A DNA stretch of 64,000 nucleotides from Lentilactobacillus parafarraginis DSM 18390 = JCM 14109 (GCF_001435895.1 NZ_AZFZ01000001.1:50037-114036), one strand, 5' to 3'. Counted from the stretch's first letter, positions 30,758 to 41,491 are shown. Made by a program: numbers and translations. The notes: generated by a model from the sequence alone, not told the origin.

Positions 30758-31300
30758 TTATTTTGCAAATGGCATACCGAATTGAGCCAATAGCTCATGT
30801 GATTCTTCATCGGTATTTGCAGTAGTTACGATTACAATGTCAAGACCGCGAACACGGTTAACATTATCATAGTTAATTTCCGGGAAAATCAATTGTTCAC
30901 GAACGCCAAGAGTATAGTTACCACGACCATCAAAAGCCCGGGCACTAACACCGTGGAAATCACGAACACGAGGTAGTGAAACATTAATTAATTTATCCAA
31001 GAAATCATACATTCTATCGCCGCGAAGGGTTACCTTGGCACCGATTGACATGCCTTCCCGTAATCTGAAACCGGCAATCGACTTCTTTGCTTTGGTTACC
31101 AATGGCTTCTGGCCAGAGATCAAAGCCAATTCTGAAACGGCTTCGTCCAAATTCTTAGCATTGGTAACAGCGTCACCAACACCCATATTCAGAACGATTT
31201 TATCAATTTTTGGAGCTTGCATAACTGATTTGTAGCTGAATTTGTCCATCATATGAGGCACAATTTTGCTAGCAAATTGTTCACGTAAACGAGTTGTCAT
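30758..31300 (-). CDS. rplE: Large ribosomal subunit protein uL5
   Basis: A 180-residue L5 with KYVMQAPKI-like [11 protein letters not shown] motif ([16 protein letters not shown]), the [19 protein letters not shown] segment and the P-site loop region. It binds 5S rRNA and contacts P-site tRNA. It lies 17 bases before rpsN. Confidence 0.99.
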   Translation of the reverse strand: MTTRLREQFASKIVPHMMDKFSYKSVMQAPKIDKIVLNMGVGDAVTNAKNLDEAVSELALISGQKPLVTKAKKSIAGFRLREGMSIGAKVTLRGDRMYDFLDKLINVSLPRVRDFHGVSARAFDGRGNYTLGVREQLIFPEINYDNVNRVRGLDIVIVTTANTDEESHELLAQFGMPFAK

Positions 31301-31330
31301 TTAAAAGTTATCCTCCCTTCCTAATTGGAA

Positions 31331-31639
31331 TTAATCGATCGCTTTTTGCGATTTCTTTGAGTAACGAATTTTTTTACCGTCCTCAACCTTAATCCCAACA
31401 CGAGTTGGTTCGTTGGTTGATGGATCGATTAGCATGACATTTGAAACGTGGATTGGTGCTTCTGCATCAACAATTCCACCGTTTGGATTTGTTGAAGTTG
31501 CCTTAGTGTGCTTCTTAACTTTGTTGACACCTTCGACAATCACACGATCCTTTGAAGAAATCGTCTTTTTGACAGTTCCTTCTTTTCCTTTGTCCTTACC
31601 ACTAATAACACGGACTTTGTCACCAGTTTTAACGAACAT
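31331..31639 (-). CDS. rplX: Large ribosomal subunit protein uL24
   Basis: A 102-residue L24 with the KOW motif [18 protein letters not shown] at the N-terminus and [18 protein letters not shown] in the middle. Assembly-initiator protein located near the peptide exit tunnel. Confidence 0.99.
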   Translation of the reverse strand: MFVKTGDKVRVISGKDKGKEGTVKKTISSKDRVIVEGVNKVKKHTKATSTNPNGGIVDAEAPIHVSNVMLIDPSTNEPTRVGIKVEDGKKIRYSKKSQKAID

Positions 31640-31667
31640 GTTGGCACCTCCTTATTTCCTGGTTGTT

Positions 31668-32036
31668 TTACAATACTTCTGGGGCTAATGAAACGATCTT
31701 CATGAAGTTGTTATCTCGTAGTTCACGAGCAACCGGGCCAAAGATACGAGTGCCTTGTGGGCTCTTGTCATCACGCACCAATACAGCAGCATTTTCGTCA
31801 AAGCGAATGTATGAGCCATCAGTACGACGAGTAACTGACTTAGTACGCACAATAACGGCCTTAACAACGTCACCCTTTTTGACAACGCCACCTGGTGTTG
31901 CTTGTTTAACCGTAGCAACGATAGTATCACCGATTCCGGCATACCTTCTAGTTGAGCCACCTAAAACCTTAATAGTAAGCAATTCTCTTGCACCTGAGTT
32001 GTCGGCAACTTTTAATCGACTTTCTTGTTGAATCAC
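31668..32036 (-). CDS. rplN: Large ribosomal subunit protein uL14
   Basis: A 122-residue L14, [20 protein letters not shown], with [15 protein letters not shown] and [15 protein letters not shown]. It forms inter-subunit bridges and is the binding site of silencing factor RsfS in other bacteria. Confidence 0.99.
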   Translation of the reverse strand: MIQQESRLKVADNSGARELLTIKVLGGSTRRYAGIGDTIVATVKQATPGGVVKKGDVVKAVIVRTKSVTRRTDGSYIRFDENAAVLVRDDKSPQGTRIFGPVARELRDNNFMKIVSLAPEVL

Positions 32037-32094
32037 AGGTATATCCTCCCTTCGTCAATGGATCAGAATACGATAATAATGATAATTAAGTAAG

Positions 32095-32361
32095 TTAAAT
32101 AATAACTGCTTTTTCAACAATCTTAATCAAACGAAAACGCTTTGTCTTCGATAATGGACGTGTTTCCATAATCTGAACAAGATCGCCTGTTTTAGCTTCA
32201 TTATTCTCATCATGAGCCGTTAATTTCTTTGAGTAGCGAACACGCTTACCGTATCGTGCATGAGTTTTATAAGTTGAAATTTCAACAGTAATTGTCTTGT
32301 CACTCTTGTCAGAAACAACGCGTCCCTGATAAACCTTACGCTGGTTACGTTCTTCAGCCAT
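32095..32361 (-). CDS. rpsQ: Small ribosomal subunit protein uS17
   Basis: An 88-residue S17 with the OB-fold motifs [32 protein letters not shown] and [21 protein letters not shown] primary 16S rRNA 5'-domain binder. 58 bases upstream of rplN. Confidence 0.99.
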   Translation of the reverse strand: MAEERNQRKVYQGRVVSDKSDKTITVEISTYKTHARYGKRVRYSKKLTAHDENNEAKTGDLVQIMETRPLSKTKRFRLIKIVEKAVII

Positions 32362-32385
32362 TAATTATACCTCCCTTACCGTATT

Positions 32386-32580
32386 CTATTTATTGAGTTC
32401 TTGTTGACGAAGTGCAGTCTTGATACGCGCAATGTTCTTACGAACTTGTTTTAAGCGTGCAGTATTTTCCAATTGACCAGTGGCTAGTTGGAAACGAAGA
32501 TTGAATAATTCGTCTTTGTAATCTTTTTCTTTATCAATCATTTGAGCAGTGGTTAATTCATTAATATCTTTAGCCTTCAT
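32386..32580 (-). CDS. rpmC: Large ribosomal subunit protein uL29
   Basis: 64 residues from the ATG at 32580 ([19 protein letters not shown]). An upstream GTG at 32592 is in frame but coincides with the AGGTGG ribosome binding site. Core motif [20 protein letters not shown] is canonical. The start lies inside the last codons of rplP (11-base overlap). Confidence 0.97.
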   Translation of the reverse strand: MKAKDINELTTAQMIDKEKDYKDELFNLRFQLATGQLENTARLKQVRKNIARIKTALRQQELNK

Positions 32581-33004
32581 TTGATTCGCCACCTACTTCC
32601 TCACGTTTTATAATCCGGGTACGAACAGGAAGTTTGTTAGAGGCAAGCCGTAATGCTTCTTCAGCAACTTCTTTAGAAACACCGCCGATTTCAAATAAAA
32701 CCTTGCCACGCTTAACTGGTGATACCCAGCCTGCTGGTGTTCCTTTACCATTACCCATTCGAACTCCGACACCTTTTTCAGTATATGACTTGTGTGGGAA
32801 GATTTTAATCCAAACTCTTCCGCCACGCTTCATATAACGGGTCATCGCAACACGACATGCTTCGATCTGACGGTTGGTAATCCAATGTGAATCTAGAGAT
32901 TGTAAACCGTATTCACCGAAAGTCACCGTTGTACCACCCTTGGCGTTGCCACGCAACTTACCACGATGTTCACGACGATGCTTAACACGTTTAGGTACTA
33001 ACAT
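32570..33004 (-). CDS. rplP: Large ribosomal subunit protein uL16
   Basis: A 144-residue L16 ([19 protein letters not shown]) with [16 protein letters not shown] and [20 protein letters not shown]. It organizes the A-site tRNA elbow contact. Overlaps rpmC at its 3' end. Confidence 0.99.
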   Translation of the reverse strand: MLVPKRVKHRREHRGKLRGNAKGGTTVTFGEYGLQSLDSHWITNRQIEACRVAMTRYMKRGGRVWIKIFPHKSYTEKGVGVRMGNGKGTPAGWVSPVKRGKVLFEIGGVSKEVAEEALRLASNKLPVRTRIIKREEVGGESNEG

Positions 33005-33006
33005 GT

Positions 33007-33672
33007 TTATTTGCCTCCTTTGTCAGCTTTACTGTTCTTTGGCTTTTCAGGAAGAATTTCACCACGATAGATCCAAGTCTTAACACCGATTGAACCGTAT
33101 GTTGTAAAGGCTTCTACCCAAGCGTAGTCAATATCTGCTCGTAAAGTATGCAAAGGAACAGTTCCATCAGAATATGATTCAACTCGAGCCATATCTGCAC
33201 CGTTCAACCGGCCAGCGACTTGGGTTTTAATTCCCTTAGCACCAGCACGCATTGTCCGTTGCATTGATTGACGCATTGCCCGACGGAAAGCAACTCGGCC
33301 TTCCAATTGACGAGCAATATTCTCGCCAACAAGCTTTGCATCAAGATCAGGCTTCTTAATTTCAATAATATTGATATGAACCCGTTTGCCAGTAAGGTCG
33401 TTTAATTCCTTACGAAGGTTTTCAACTTCGGATCCACCCTTACCAATTACCATTCCTGGCTTGGCAGTATGAATTGAAATGTTAACGCGATTTGCGGCAC
33501 GTTCGATTTCAACAGTTGAAACGGATGCACTTGCAAGACGTTTTGAAATGTACTTACGAATCTGTAAATCTTCACGTAAATATGCAGCATAATCTTTGCC
33601 AGCATACCACTTAGCTTCCCAGTCGCGAATGATTCCAACTCGTAAACCATTAGGATTTATTTTATTACCCAC
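33007..33672 (-). CDS. rpsC: Small ribosomal subunit protein uS3
   Basis: A 221-residue S3. An N-terminal helix ([19 protein letters not shown]) is followed by a KH domain with the GXXG loop [13 protein letters not shown], then the C-domain ending in [16 protein letters not shown]. It forms part of the mRNA-entry helicase together with S4 and S5. Only 2 bases before rplP. Confidence 0.99.
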   Translation of the reverse strand: MGNKINPNGLRVGIIRDWEAKWYAGKDYAAYLREDLQIRKYISKRLASASVSTVEIERAANRVNISIHTAKPGMVIGKGGSEVENLRKELNDLTGKRVHINIIEIKKPDLDAKLVGENIARQLEGRVAFRRAMRQSMQRTMRAGAKGIKTQVAGRLNGADMARVESYSDGTVPLHTLRADIDYAWVEAFTTYGSIGVKTWIYRGEILPEKPKNSKADKGGK

Positions 33673-33675
33673 GCG

Positions 33676-34032
33676 TTATCCCTCCTCTTTTTCTGACACA
33701 ACAATTGTGATGTGACTTGTGCGTTTGTTGATTGGTGATGCAGATCCCTTTGCACGAGGACGGAAACGCTTCAAGGTTGGGCCTTCATTAACGTATGCGT
33801 CGCTAACAAAAAGATTTTCAGAATCTAAATCGAAATTGTTTTCTGCGTTTGCAACAGCAGATTTAAGTACTTTAGAAACTACTGGAGAAGCACCGCGGGG
33901 TGTGAAATCCAGGATGGCGGCAGCTTCGGCAACGTTCTTACCCCGGATAAGATCGACTACAAGTCGGACCTTACGAGCGGCAATACGAACAGTTTTAGCA
34001 GTTGCTGTTGCTGATGTAACTTGTTCAGCCAT
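33676..34032 (-). CDS. rplV: Large ribosomal subunit protein uL22
   Basis: A 118-residue L22 with [18 protein letters not shown], the extended tunnel-lining hairpin ([19 protein letters not shown]) and the [12 protein letters not shown] strand. The hairpin reaches the exit-tunnel constriction. 3 bases before rpsC. Confidence 0.99.
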   Translation of the reverse strand: MAEQVTSATATAKTVRIAARKVRLVVDLIRGKNVAEAAAILDFTPRGASPVVSKVLKSAVANAENNFDLDSENLFVSDAYVNEGPTLKRFRPRAKGSASPINKRTSHITIVVSEKEEG

Positions 34033-34048
34033 TTGTTATCCTCCTTGT

Positions 34049-34324
34049 TTAGACAGTCTTCTTATCGTCGGTACCATGACCATGGAAAGTCCGAGTTGGT
34101 ACAAATTCACCAAGCTTATGACCTACCATATCTTCCTGAACATAAACTGGTACGTGTTTACGACCGTCATAAACGGCGAACGTGTAACCAATAAAGCTAG
34201 GGAAAATTGTTGAGCGACGTGACCATGTTTTAATAACGGACTTTTTATCTTGATCCTTCTGAGCGTCTACCTTTTTAAGCAAGTACTCATCGGCGAATGG
34301 TCCCTTTTTTAAACTACGACTCAT
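34049..34324 (-). CDS. rpsS: Small ribosomal subunit protein uS19
   Basis: A 91-residue S19: [18 protein letters not shown], then [20 protein letters not shown] and [16 protein letters not shown]. Head protein close to S13 and bridge B1a. Forty-four bases after rplB. Confidence 0.99.
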   Translation of the reverse strand: MSRSLKKGPFADEYLLKKVDAQKDQDKKSVIKTWSRRSTIFPSFIGYTFAVYDGRKHVPVYVQEDMVGHKLGEFVPTRTFHGHGTDDKKTV

Positions 34325-34368
34325 TTTGAAACCTCCTCTTCATATGCCAACTAATGACATATGTTTTT

Positions 34369-35208
34369 TTACATCTTCGATCCCTTACGACGACGCACAA
34401 TAAATTTGTTTGAACGTGCTTTCTTAGAACGGGTCTTCTTACCAACGGTCTTCTTGCCCCAAGGTGACAATGGAGATGGTAAACCAACTGGCGCTTTACC
34501 TTCACCACCACCATGAGGGTGATCGTTAGGGTTCATTACAGAACCACGAACATGTGGACGTTGACCCTTGTAACGAGTTCGGCCAGCTTTACCAACATTA
34601 ACAAGTTCATGTTCTTCATTACCAACTGAGCCGATAGTGGCACGGTTAGTTGCTAAGATCATCCGGGTTTCACCTGATGACAAACGAACTAAGGCGTACT
34701 TACCATCACGGCCCAACAATTGAGCTGAGGCACCGGCAGAACGAGCTAATTGCCCACCCTTACCTGGCTTCAATTCGATGTTATGAATAATTGAACCAAC
34801 GGGAATGTTAGCAAGCGGTAACGTGTTACCCACCTTAATATCGGCATCTGTTCCGGATTCAACCTGATCTCCAACCTTCAAGCCCTTAGGTGCAATGATA
34901 TATGACTTTACGCCATCCACATACACGATAAGTGCAATGTTAGCAGTCCGGTTTGGATCGTATTCGATTGCCTTTACAGTTGCTGGAACATTATCCTTGA
35001 TCCGTTTGAAATCGATCACACGGTATTGATTCTTGTTACCGCCGCCACGATGGCGAACAGTCATCCGACCATTGTTATTCCGGCCGGCAGTATGGCTTTT
35101 TGATTCGAGTAATGACTTCTCAGGCTTGCTCTTAGTAATTGAACTGTAGTCCAAGCTGGTCATATTACGACGACCATTACTGGTAGGCTTATATGTTTTT
35201 ATAGCCAC
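34369..35208 (-). CDS. rplB: Large ribosomal subunit protein uL2
   Basis: A 279-residue L2: [38 protein letters not shown] in the N-terminal extension, and the C-terminal [19 protein letters not shown] with the conserved histidine near the peptidyl-transferase center. Essential for subunit association. Confidence 0.99.
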   Translation of the reverse strand: MAIKTYKPTSNGRRNMTSLDYSSITKSKPEKSLLESKSHTAGRNNNGRMTVRHRGGGNKNQYRVIDFKRIKDNVPATVKAIEYDPNRTANIALIVYVDGVKSYIIAPKGLKVGDQVESGTDADIKVGNTLPLANIPVGSIIHNIELKPGKGGQLARSAGASAQLLGRDGKYALVRLSSGETRMILATNRATIGSVGNEEHELVNVGKAGRTRYKGQRPHVRGSVMNPNDHPHGGGEGKAPVGLPSPLSPWGKKTVGKKTRSKKARSNKFIVRRRKGSKM

Positions 35209-35234
35209 AACGTTTCCCTCCTACTATTTAAAAA

Positions 35235-35525
35235 TTATGATTCTTCACCAAATAATTGGATTTCTTTTGAATCTTCTGACAAGGTTACAATTGCCTTGCG
35301 ACGTTTCTTTGTGTATCCGGCATAACGACCCTGGCGCTTTAACTTGCCACGAACGTTCATAATGTTCACCCGAACAACTTTGACATCGAAGATATCTTCA
35401 ATTGCTTTTTTAACTTGAGTCTTAGTTGCTCGTAAATCAACATCGAATGTGTATGATTTGTCGTCCATCCGGCTGGTTGAGTCTTCAGTAATAACTGGGC
35501 GTAAAATAACATCACGTGATTCCAT
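35235..35525 (-). CDS. rplW: Large ribosomal subunit protein uL23
   Basis: A 96-residue L23: [38 protein letters not shown] and [17 protein letters not shown]. It forms the exit-tunnel docking site for trigger factor and SRP. The ATG overlaps the rplD stop by one base. Confidence 0.99.
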   Translation of the reverse strand: MESRDVILRPVITEDSTSRMDDKSYTFDVDLRATKTQVKKAIEDIFDVKVVRVNIMNVRGKLKRQGRYAGYTKKRRKAIVTLSEDSKEIQLFGEES

Positions 35526-36148
35526 TATGCGAGCACCTCCTCTACCTGAGAAAGAGCAGCTTTTGTAATGATAACTTTGTCATGATCCGCAATGTCCAAT
35601 GTGTTGATACCGTCAGCCGATACAACTTTAACATTTTCGAGGTTACGAGCAGAAAGTGACGCCTTTTCGTTACCATCTTCCAAAACTACTAATGTTTTAG
35701 TAGAAACATTTAATTTATCGAGTAATGTTGCAAATTCCTTAGTCTTCGGTGCGTCAAATTCCAAAGCATCGACAACAACGAATTTACCGTCTGAAACTTT
35801 TTCAGAAAGTACTGACTTAAGAGCCAAACGGGATACCTTCTTAGGTAAATGATAAGCGTATGAACGTGGAGTTGGTCCAAAGACAATTCCACCGCCACGC
35901 CACTGTGGTGACCGGATAGAACCTTGACGAGCGCGACCAGTACCCTTTTGACGCCATGGTTTTTTACCACCGCCACGGACTGCTGAACGGTTCTTAACTG
36001 AGTGAGTTCCTTGACGCCGTGATGCCCGCTGCATAACAACTGCATCGAAAACGACGTTATTGTTTGGTTCAATTCCAAAAATGCTATCATTTAATGAAAC
36101 TGTTCCGTTTTGACTACCATCTTGTTTAAATAATGCTACGTCAGTCAT
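35525..36148 (-). CDS. rplD: Large ribosomal subunit protein uL4
   Basis: A 207-residue L4. The tunnel-lining loop ([19 protein letters not shown]) and the globular domain ([14 protein letters not shown]) are intact. In E. coli L4 autoregulates the S10 operon; Gram-positive bacteria use other arrangements. Confidence 0.99.
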   Translation of the reverse strand: MTDVALFKQDGSQNGTVSLNDSIFGIEPNNNVVFDAVVMQRASRRQGTHSVKNRSAVRGGGKKPWRQKGTGRARQGSIRSPQWRGGGIVFGPTPRSYAYHLPKKVSRLALKSVLSEKVSDGKFVVVDALEFDAPKTKEFATLLDKLNVSTKTLVVLEDGNEKASLSARNLENVKVVSADGINTLDIADHDKVIITKAALSQVEEVLA

Positions 36149-36165
36149 CTATAGTTGCCTCCCTT

Positions 36166-36801
36166 CTACTTGTTTGCGCCGCGAACGGCTGATTGAATCG
36201 TAATAAATGATTTGTTTGCGCCTGGAACGTTACCTTTGATCAAAATAACGTTATTGTCAACATCGGTGCTAACAACTTCAAGATTTTGAATTGTAACGGT
36301 CTTATTACCCATGCGTCCTGGTAACTTCATACCTGGGACAACCCGGTTAATAATAACACCTAATGAACCTGGACGACGGTGATAACGAGAACCGTGAGTT
36401 TCTGGTCCACGTGATTGGCCATCCTTATGAATGTTACCTTGGTATCCATGACCTTTTGTAGTTCCAGTTACATCAACGATGTCTCCTGGTTTAAAGATAT
36501 CTGTCTTAACTTCCTCAGATACTTTATAATCCCCCAGCTCAACATCCTTGATTTCCTTAATGAAGCGCTTAGGGGTCGTATTTGCTTTCTTTGCATGACC
36601 TTGTTCTGGCTTGTTAGTAAGCACAGTACGCTTGTCATCATAACCCAACTGAACAGCATCGTAACCGTCGTTTTCAACGGTCTTAACCTGCATGATAACG
36701 TTAGGGGTTACTTCAACAACAGTTACGGGTACTAACTCGCCGTTGTCAGTAAAGACTTGCGTCATTCCAACCTTTTTTCCTAAGATTCCTTTTCTGGTCA
36801 T
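36166..36801 (-). CDS. rplC: Large ribosomal subunit protein uL3
   Basis: A 211-residue L3 ([20 protein letters not shown]), with the W-finger-type extension [16 protein letters not shown] and [16 protein letters not shown]. Initiates 23S 3'-domain assembly. 27 bases after rpsJ. Confidence 0.99.
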   Translation of the reverse strand: MTRKGILGKKVGMTQVFTDNGELVPVTVVEVTPNVIMQVKTVENDGYDAVQLGYDDKRTVLTNKPEQGHAKKANTTPKRFIKEIKDVELGDYKVSEEVKTDIFKPGDIVDVTGTTKGHGYQGNIHKDGQSRGPETHGSRYHRRPGSLGVIINRVVPGMKLPGRMGNKTVTIQNLEVVSTDVDNNVILIKGNVPGANKSFITIQSAVRGANK

Positions 36802-36828
36802 GAGTACACCTCCAATATATTGTATTAA

Positions 36829-37137
36829 TTAAAGTTTGATTTCAATGTCAACGCCACTAGGCAGGTCGAGCTTCATTAATGAGTCAACCGTCTTTGGTGT
36901 TGGATTCAAAATATCGATTAAACGTTTATGAGTCAAAATTTCAAATTGCTCACGCGCATCCTTAAACTTATGTGGTGAAGCAAGAACAGTATAGATTGTC
37001 CGCTCAGTAGGCAACGGAATTGGACCTGAAATAGTAGCCCCAGTTCTTTGTGCCGTTGCAACAATCTTATCTGCTGATTGATCTAAGATCCGATGCTCGT
37101 ATGCCTTCAAACGGATACGAATTTTTTGTTTTGCCAT
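36829..37137 (-). CDS. rpsJ: Small ribosomal subunit protein uS10
   Basis: 102 residues from the ATG at 37137 ([19 protein letters not shown]) with GAAGGAGGGAA upstream. The frame is open to 37227, but the extra N-terminus is unrelated and lies in the leader. Core [20 protein letters not shown]. First gene of the S10 superoperon; also the NusG/NusE partner in antitermination. Confidence 0.98.
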   Translation of the reverse strand: MAKQKIRIRLKAYEHRILDQSADKIVATAQRTGATISGPIPLPTERTIYTVLASPHKFKDAREQFEILTHKRLIDILNPTPKTVDSLMKLDLPSGVDIEIKL

Positions 37138-37290
37138 TGTGTTCCCTCCTTCGTCTATTTTAAAAATAAGACTAACTCCGTGAAAATTACCGCCAAACCC
37201 ATGGCAAAGCATCCGGGTGTGTCGCAACCTTTCACATCAAAGCTTACCTTTACAGTTTTAAGGACAAAGCTATCCCTAAAAACAGTACTC
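37138..37290 (-). promoter_or_regulatory. Leader of the S10 superoperon
   Basis: About 150 nt of transcribed leader before rpsJ, without an intact gene. It holds GCGACACACCCGG and CATGGGTTTGGCGG, of which ACCC and GGGT can pair. An autoregulatory role is possible but unproven. Confidence 0.35.
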
Positions 37291-37294
37291 AACT

Positions 37295-37323
37295 AGTGTA
37301 CTAAAAAATGCCCGTTAAAACAA
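37295..37323 (-). promoter_or_regulatory. Candidate promoter of the S10 superoperon
   Basis: TTGTTT-17 bp-TACACT on the minus strand. The -35 box lies in the loop of the preceding terminator hairpin (37306-37336). Confidence 0.45.
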
Positions 37324-37336
37324 GCCTAACGGGCAA
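37306..37336 (-). terminator. Second terminator between fusA and rpsJ
   Basis: Perfect stem TGCCCGTTA/TAACGGGCA followed on the minus strand by TTTTTT. It lies about 70 bp beyond the first fusA terminator and immediately precedes the S10 leader. Confidence 0.82.
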
Positions 37337-37402
37337 TAATTTTATTTTGTAATATTTCTGTGATGTTCAAATGATCTTAACCACGATGACAGATTTTTTC
37401 CA

Positions 37403-37435
37403 AAAAAAGAGATCAGCCGCAACTGATCTCTCCAA
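37403..37435 (-). terminator. Terminator of the str operon (after fusA)
   Basis: GAGAGATCAGTTGCGG then CTGATCTCTTTTTTT on the minus strand: a stem of at least 9 bp (AGAGATCAG/CTGATCTCT) with a U-run, about 10-40 bases after the fusA stop. Confidence 0.93.
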
Positions 37436-37443
37436 AATAATTT

Positions 37444-39540
37444 TTATTCTGGTGCGTTACCACCATTTTTCTTGATAATTTCAGCCTGAATACTCTTTGG
37501 TACTGGCTCGTAATGATCAAATGTCATGGTGAAAGTACCACGGCCTTGAGAAGCTGAACGAAGAGTCGTTGCATATCCAAACATTTCTGCCAATGGCACA
37601 TATGAATGAATAACTTCGGCGCCGCTTCGGCTTTCCATACCGTCAACCCGTCCACGACGAGCGGTAACTTGACCCATAATGTCACCCATGTATTCTTCAG
37701 GAACGTTGATATCAACCTTCATGATTGGTTCAAGGATAACTGGATCAGCCGTCTTAGCAGCATTCCGGAGAGCCAATGATGCGGCAACCTTAAATGCGGC
37801 TTCACTCGAATCGACTTCGTGATAACTACCATCGTACAACTTAGCTTTCAAATCAACCAATGGGTAACCGGCAAGCACACCGTTAGCCAATGATTCTTTC
37901 AAGCCTTGTTCAACAGCTGGGATAAATTCACGAGGAACAACCCCACCAACAATGGCATCTTCGAATTCGAATCCCTTACCTTCTTCGTTAGGTGAGAATT
38001 CGATCCAAACATCACCATATTGACCTTTACCACCAGACTGACGAACAAACTTCCCTTGTGCAGAAGTCTTCTTCGTAAATGCTTCACGATATGAAACTTG
38101 TGGGGCACCAACAGTGGCATCAACGTGGAATTCACGTCTCATTCGGTCGATGATGATATCCAAATGCAATTCGCCCATTCCGGCGATCAAAGTTTCACCA
38201 GTTTCAGGGTTGGTTTCAGCCTTGAAAGTTGGATCTTCTTCAGAAAGCTTTTGCAAAGCTTCGTTCATCTTGTCTTGATCAGCCTTGGTCTTTGGTTCCA
38301 CGGCAACCTGAATAACTGGGTCTGGGAATTCCATTGATTCCAAGTGAAGTGGCCGATCAACATCGGTTAAGGAATCACCAGTAGTCGTGTTCTTCAGGCC
38401 AATCGCAGCAGCAATATCACCTGAGAAGACTTCTGGAATTTCCTGACGGTGATTCGAATGCATTTGCAGCAGACGACCAACCCGCTCACGTTTGTCCTTG
38501 GTTGCGTTCAGAATATATGAACCGGATTCCAAGGTACCTGAGTAAACTCGAATGTAAGTCAAACGACCAACGAATGGATCGGTTGCCACTTTAAATGCAA
38601 GGGCAGCGAAACTTGCGTCATCGTTAGCCTTCAATTCGATTTTCTCACCAGTTTCAGGATCAGTTGCGTTATATGGCTTAACATCAAGTGGTGATGGTAA
38701 GTAATCAATAACGGCATCCATCAGCATCTGAACACCCTTGTTCTTAAAGGCTGAACCAGCTAATACAGGGAAGAGTTCCAAGTTCAAGGTTGCTTTACGA
38801 ATGGCAGCTTTGATTTCGGCCTTAGGAATTTCTTCGCCTTCAAGGTACTTGTCCATAATGTCATCATCGACATCGGCAAGGGCTTCAATCATCTGATCCC
38901 GACGCTTAGCGGCTTCTTCTTTATAATCATCAGGAACGTCAACCGTATCCCATTCAGTTCCCAATTGATCTTCATCATAAAGATCGGCCTTCATTTCAAC
39001 GAGGTCAATAACCCCTTCAAAATTATCTTCGGCACCAATTGGCATCTGAATAGCAAGTGGCTTAGCGTTCAAGCGATCTTGGATTGAGCCAACGGAGAAA
39101 TCAAAGTTGGCACCAATTTTATCCATCTTGTTAACAAAAACAATCCGTGGAACGTCGTAATCTGAGGCTTGACGCCAAACAGTTTCGGTTTGAGGTTCAA
39201 CACCAGCTTGGGCATCAAGAACAGCGATCGCACCATCCAAAACCCGCAATGACCGTTCAACTTCAACAGTGAAGTCCACGTGTCCTGGGGTATCGATAAT
39301 GTTAATCCGGTGATCCTTCCACTGTGCAGTAGTAGCGGCAGAAGTGATCGTAATACCACGTTCTTGTTCTTGTGGCATCCAGTCCATTTGTGAGGCCCCA
39401 TCATGGGTTTCACCAATTTTGTGAATTTTACCGGTATAGTACAGGATCCGTTCGGTCGTTGTTGTTTTACCAGCATCGATATGGGCCATAATCCCGATAT
39501 TACGAGTTTTTTCTAGCGGAAATTCTCGTTTGTTAGCCAT
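37444..39540 (-). CDS. fusA: Elongation factor G
   Basis: 698 residues from the ATG at 39540, which has AAGGAG 7 bases upstream; the 12 codons before it in the open frame are not conserved. G1 [14 protein letters not shown]2 [14 protein letters not shown]3 DTPGHVDF and G4 NKMDK are intact. Domains II-V follow, with [14 protein letters not shown] and the domain [17 protein letters not shown]. It catalyses ribosomal translocation and, with RRF, recycling. Last gene of a tuf-less str operon. Confidence 0.99.
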   Translation of the reverse strand: MANKREFPLEKTRNIGIMAHIDAGKTTTTERILYYTGKIHKIGETHDGASQMDWMPQEQERGITITSAATTAQWKDHRINIIDTPGHVDFTVEVERSLRVLDGAIAVLDAQAGVEPQTETVWRQASDYDVPRIVFVNKMDKIGANFDFSVGSIQDRLNAKPLAIQMPIGAEDNFEGVIDLVEMKADLYDEDQLGTEWDTVDVPDDYKEEAAKRRDQMIEALADVDDDIMDKYLEGEEIPKAEIKAAIRKATLNLELFPVLAGSAFKNKGVQMLMDAVIDYLPSPLDVKPYNATDPETGEKIELKANDDASFAALAFKVATDPFVGRLTYIRVYSGTLESGSYILNATKDKRERVGRLLQMHSNHRQEIPEVFSGDIAAAIGLKNTTTGDSLTDVDRPLHLESMEFPDPVIQVAVEPKTKADQDKMNEALQKLSEEDPTFKAETNPETGETLIAGMGELHLDIIIDRMRREFHVDATVGAPQVSYREAFTKKTSAQGKFVRQSGGKGQYGDVWIEFSPNEEGKGFEFEDAIVGGVVPREFIPAVEQGLKESLANGVLAGYPLVDLKAKLYDGSYHEVDSSEAAFKVAASLALRNAAKTADPVILEPIMKVDINVPEEYMGDIMGQVTARRGRVDGMESRSGAEVIHSYVPLAEMFGYATTLRSASQGRGTFTMTFDHYEPVPKSIQAEIIKKNGGNAPE

Positions 39541-39563
39541 TGTGTTACTCCTTCCATTCGCAT

Positions 39564-39588
39564 AAAAAGTGGCCATAAGCCACTTTTT
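39564..39588 (-). terminator. Symmetric hairpin between rpsG and fusA (possible partial terminator)
   Basis: Perfect 10-bp stem AAAAAGTGGC/GCCACTTTTT with a 5-base loop; T5 ends the stem. It lies 24 bp upstream of the fusA ATG. It could attenuate read-through or act as a processing site that sets the EF-G to S7/S12 ratio. Confidence 0.5.
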
Positions 39589-39614
39589 AATTGAAGCTTA
39601 AAACAAATATTATA

Positions 39615-40085
39615 TTACCAACGATAGTGAGCAAATGCTCGGTTGGCTTCAGCCATTCTGTGAGTATCTTCACGCTTCTTAACGGCTGCACCAGTATTAT
39701 TGGCAGCATCCATAATTTCACGCGCAAGACGTTCAGTCATGGTGTGTTCGCCACGCAAGCGTGCGTAGTTAACAAGCCAACGTAAGCCCAAGGTTGTCCG
39801 ACGATCAGGACGAACTTCGATTGGAACTTGATAGTTAGAACCACCAACACGGCGAGCCTTAACTTCAAGAACGGGCATAACGTTCTTCATTGCCTCTTCG
39901 AACACGTCAACTGGTTCGTTACCAGTTTCTTCTTTAATAAGATCAAATGCACCATATAAAATTTCTGATGCGGTTCCTCGTTTACCATCCAACATTAAGC
40001 GGTTGATTAAACGAGTGACCAGTTTTGAATTGTACATAGGATCGGGAAGTACTTCCCGCTTTTGAACATTTCCTTTTCTAGGCAT
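39615..40085 (-). CDS. rpsG: Small ribosomal subunit protein uS7
   Basis: A 156-residue S7: [36 protein letters not shown], and the beta-hairpin/C-terminal [10 protein letters not shown]. Nucleates the 30S head. 56 bases after rpsL. Confidence 0.99.
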   Translation of the reverse strand: MPRKGNVQKREVLPDPMYNSKLVTRLINRLMLDGKRGTASEILYGAFDLIKEETGNEPVDVFEEAMKNVMPVLEVKARRVGGSNYQVPIEVRPDRRTTLGLRWLVNYARLRGEHTMTERLAREIMDAANNTGAAVKKREDTHRMAEANRAFAHYRW

Positions 40086-40141
40086 TTCGTTATCCTCCTC
40101 ATTTTTCTATAAAAACGAAAATTTAGATTAAGTGATTTAAA

Positions 40142-40555
40142 TTATTCTTTAGGCTTCTTAGTACCGTACTTAGAACGACCTTGACGACGATCGGTTACAC
40201 CGGCTGTATCAAGAGCACCACGAATAACGTGATAACGAACACCAGGTAAATCCTTAACACGACCACCACGGATTAATACAACACTATGCTCTTGCAAGTT
40301 GTGGCCAATCCCAGGGATATAAGCAGTTACTTCGATTAAGTTGGATAACCGAACACGGGCATATTTACGTAAAGCTGAGTTAGGCTTCTTTGGTGTCATA
40401 GTTCCGACACGGGTTGCAACGCCTCGTTTTTGAGGGGCAGGTACAACGACTTGCTTCTTCTTATAACTATTGTAAGCATAGTTTAAAGCTGGTGACTTTG
40501 ATTTTGAACTTCTAGAATGACGTCCTTTACGGACCAATTGATTAATTGTAGGCAT
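40142..40555 (-). CDS. rpsL: Small ribosomal subunit protein uS12
   Basis: A 137-residue S12: [17 protein letters not shown], then [19 protein letters not shown] and the decoding loop [17 protein letters not shown] with the conserved Lys/Pro region where streptomycin resistance arises. First gene of the str operon. Confidence 0.99.
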   Translation of the reverse strand: MPTINQLVRKGRHSRSSKSKSPALNYAYNSYKKKQVVVPAPQKRGVATRVGTMTPKKPNSALRKYARVRLSNLIEVTAYIPGIGHNLQEHSVVLIRGGRVKDLPGVRYHVIRGALDTAGVTDRRQGRSKYGTKKPKE

Positions 40556-40591
40556 CTAAAAGTACTCCTTTCGTATTTTGTTTTAAGTCCA

Positions 40592-40645
40592 CACATCCAG
40601 GCGGTTCTTTTTTATGTAAAAAGAAATGTGTTCCGCCAAACACTT
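40592..40645 (-). promoter_or_regulatory. Hairpin in the rpsL leader
   Basis: On the minus strand GGCGG ... CCGCC encloses TTCTTTTT pairing with AAAAAAGAA around a 4-base ACAT loop. It lies in the ~145-nt leader before rpsL. It lacks a following U-run, so an RNA-stability or autoregulatory role is more likely than termination. Confidence 0.5.
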
Positions 40646-40707
40646 TTTGTCTTAAACAGTCAGCATGTCTGAGATTTCAGGAATCTGTCACAAAAAGCAC
40701 CTTCTCT

Positions 40708-40736
40708 AATTTATCATGACTAAGCAGATGTGTCAA
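40708..40736 (-). promoter_or_regulatory. Promoter of the str operon
   Basis: Consensus TTGACA-17 bp-TAAATT on the minus strand, giving an untranslated leader of about 145 nt before rpsL. Confidence 0.88.
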
Positions 40737-40789
40737 TCATTCAAGAAAAAAGAATTTAATTTCGTATATCTCTAACAGAGGTAAAAAAT

Positions 40790-41491
40790 ATGCTGATAAT
40801 AATTGAATTTATGTTAGGGGCCAGCTTTGGCTCCTTTATCACCGCCATAGTCACCCGTCAACTCCGTGGGGAATCAATTATTTTTCCCCGATCACATTGT
40901 GACAGCTGTCAAAAGCAGCTCCAGGTTCGCGACCTGATTCCCGTCCTCGGTTACTTGAGTTTACGAGGAAAGTGTCGATTCTGCCACGCATCAATTGCCA
41001 AGGCTTCGTTTATCGCTGAGCTGCTAGTCGGAACGATATTCGTCGTCCAAGCCGTTTCACTCCCAAACTTTCTGTCATTAGCAACCGTTCTCATTTTGAT
41101 TTATCTTAGTCTTTTCGACATAAAACGCAAGCAGGTACCCTCGGCAGGCTTAATATTGCTCTTCGTCGTTTGCGTTATCTGCCATCAGCACACCTTGCCG
41201 CAATTATTAATTGCGATTGGCTGCTACGCTGTTATTCAACTCATTAACCGTTGGCAAACATTTCTTGGTAATGGGGATATCGACATTTTCTTCTGTTTAT
41301 GGCTGCCCCTATCCATAGCTCATTTACTCTGGATTCTGTGCATTTCCTGCGTGATTGCTTTAGGGTACCTAATTGTTGCTCCCTGGCCAGCTGACAACAA
41401 AATTCCCTTCGTACCATTCATTACAGCTGCCTATATCATAATGCTTCACTTTGGCACCTATTTAGTTCCCCTAATCTCACAGTTTCCCTAA
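40790..41491 (+). CDS. Prepilin peptidase (type IV leader peptidase, A24 family)
   Basis: A 233-residue polytopic membrane protein. N-terminal LGASFGSF is followed by two CxxC pairs (Cys37/40 and Cys62/65, HCDSC and KCRFC) in the cytosolic loop, then the two catalytic aspartates: Asp110 in LSLFDIKRKQVPS and Asp163 in GNGDIDIF. It should cleave the class III signal of pilin-like proteins (ComGC etc.) and methylate the new N-terminus, as ComC does in competence pilus assembly. It is isolated, divergent from the str operon and closed by a terminator. AGAGG precedes the ATG. Confidence 0.93.
   Translation: MLIIIEFMLGASFGSFITAIVTRQLRGESIIFPRSHCDSCQKQLQVRDLIPVLGYLSLRGKCRFCHASIAKASFIAELLVGTIFVVQAVSLPNFLSLATVLILIYLSLFDIKRKQVPSAGLILLFVVCVICHQHTLPQLLIAIGCYAVIQLINRWQTFLGNGDIDIFFCLWLPLSIAHLLWILCISCVIALGYLIVAPWPADNKIPFVPFITAAYIIMLHFGTYLVPLISQFP

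Noticed and set aside
37444..40555. tuf gene in the str operon
   Set aside because: fusA is followed by two terminators and the S10 leader. Absence of tuf here is the usual order in Lactobacillaceae, not a deletion.
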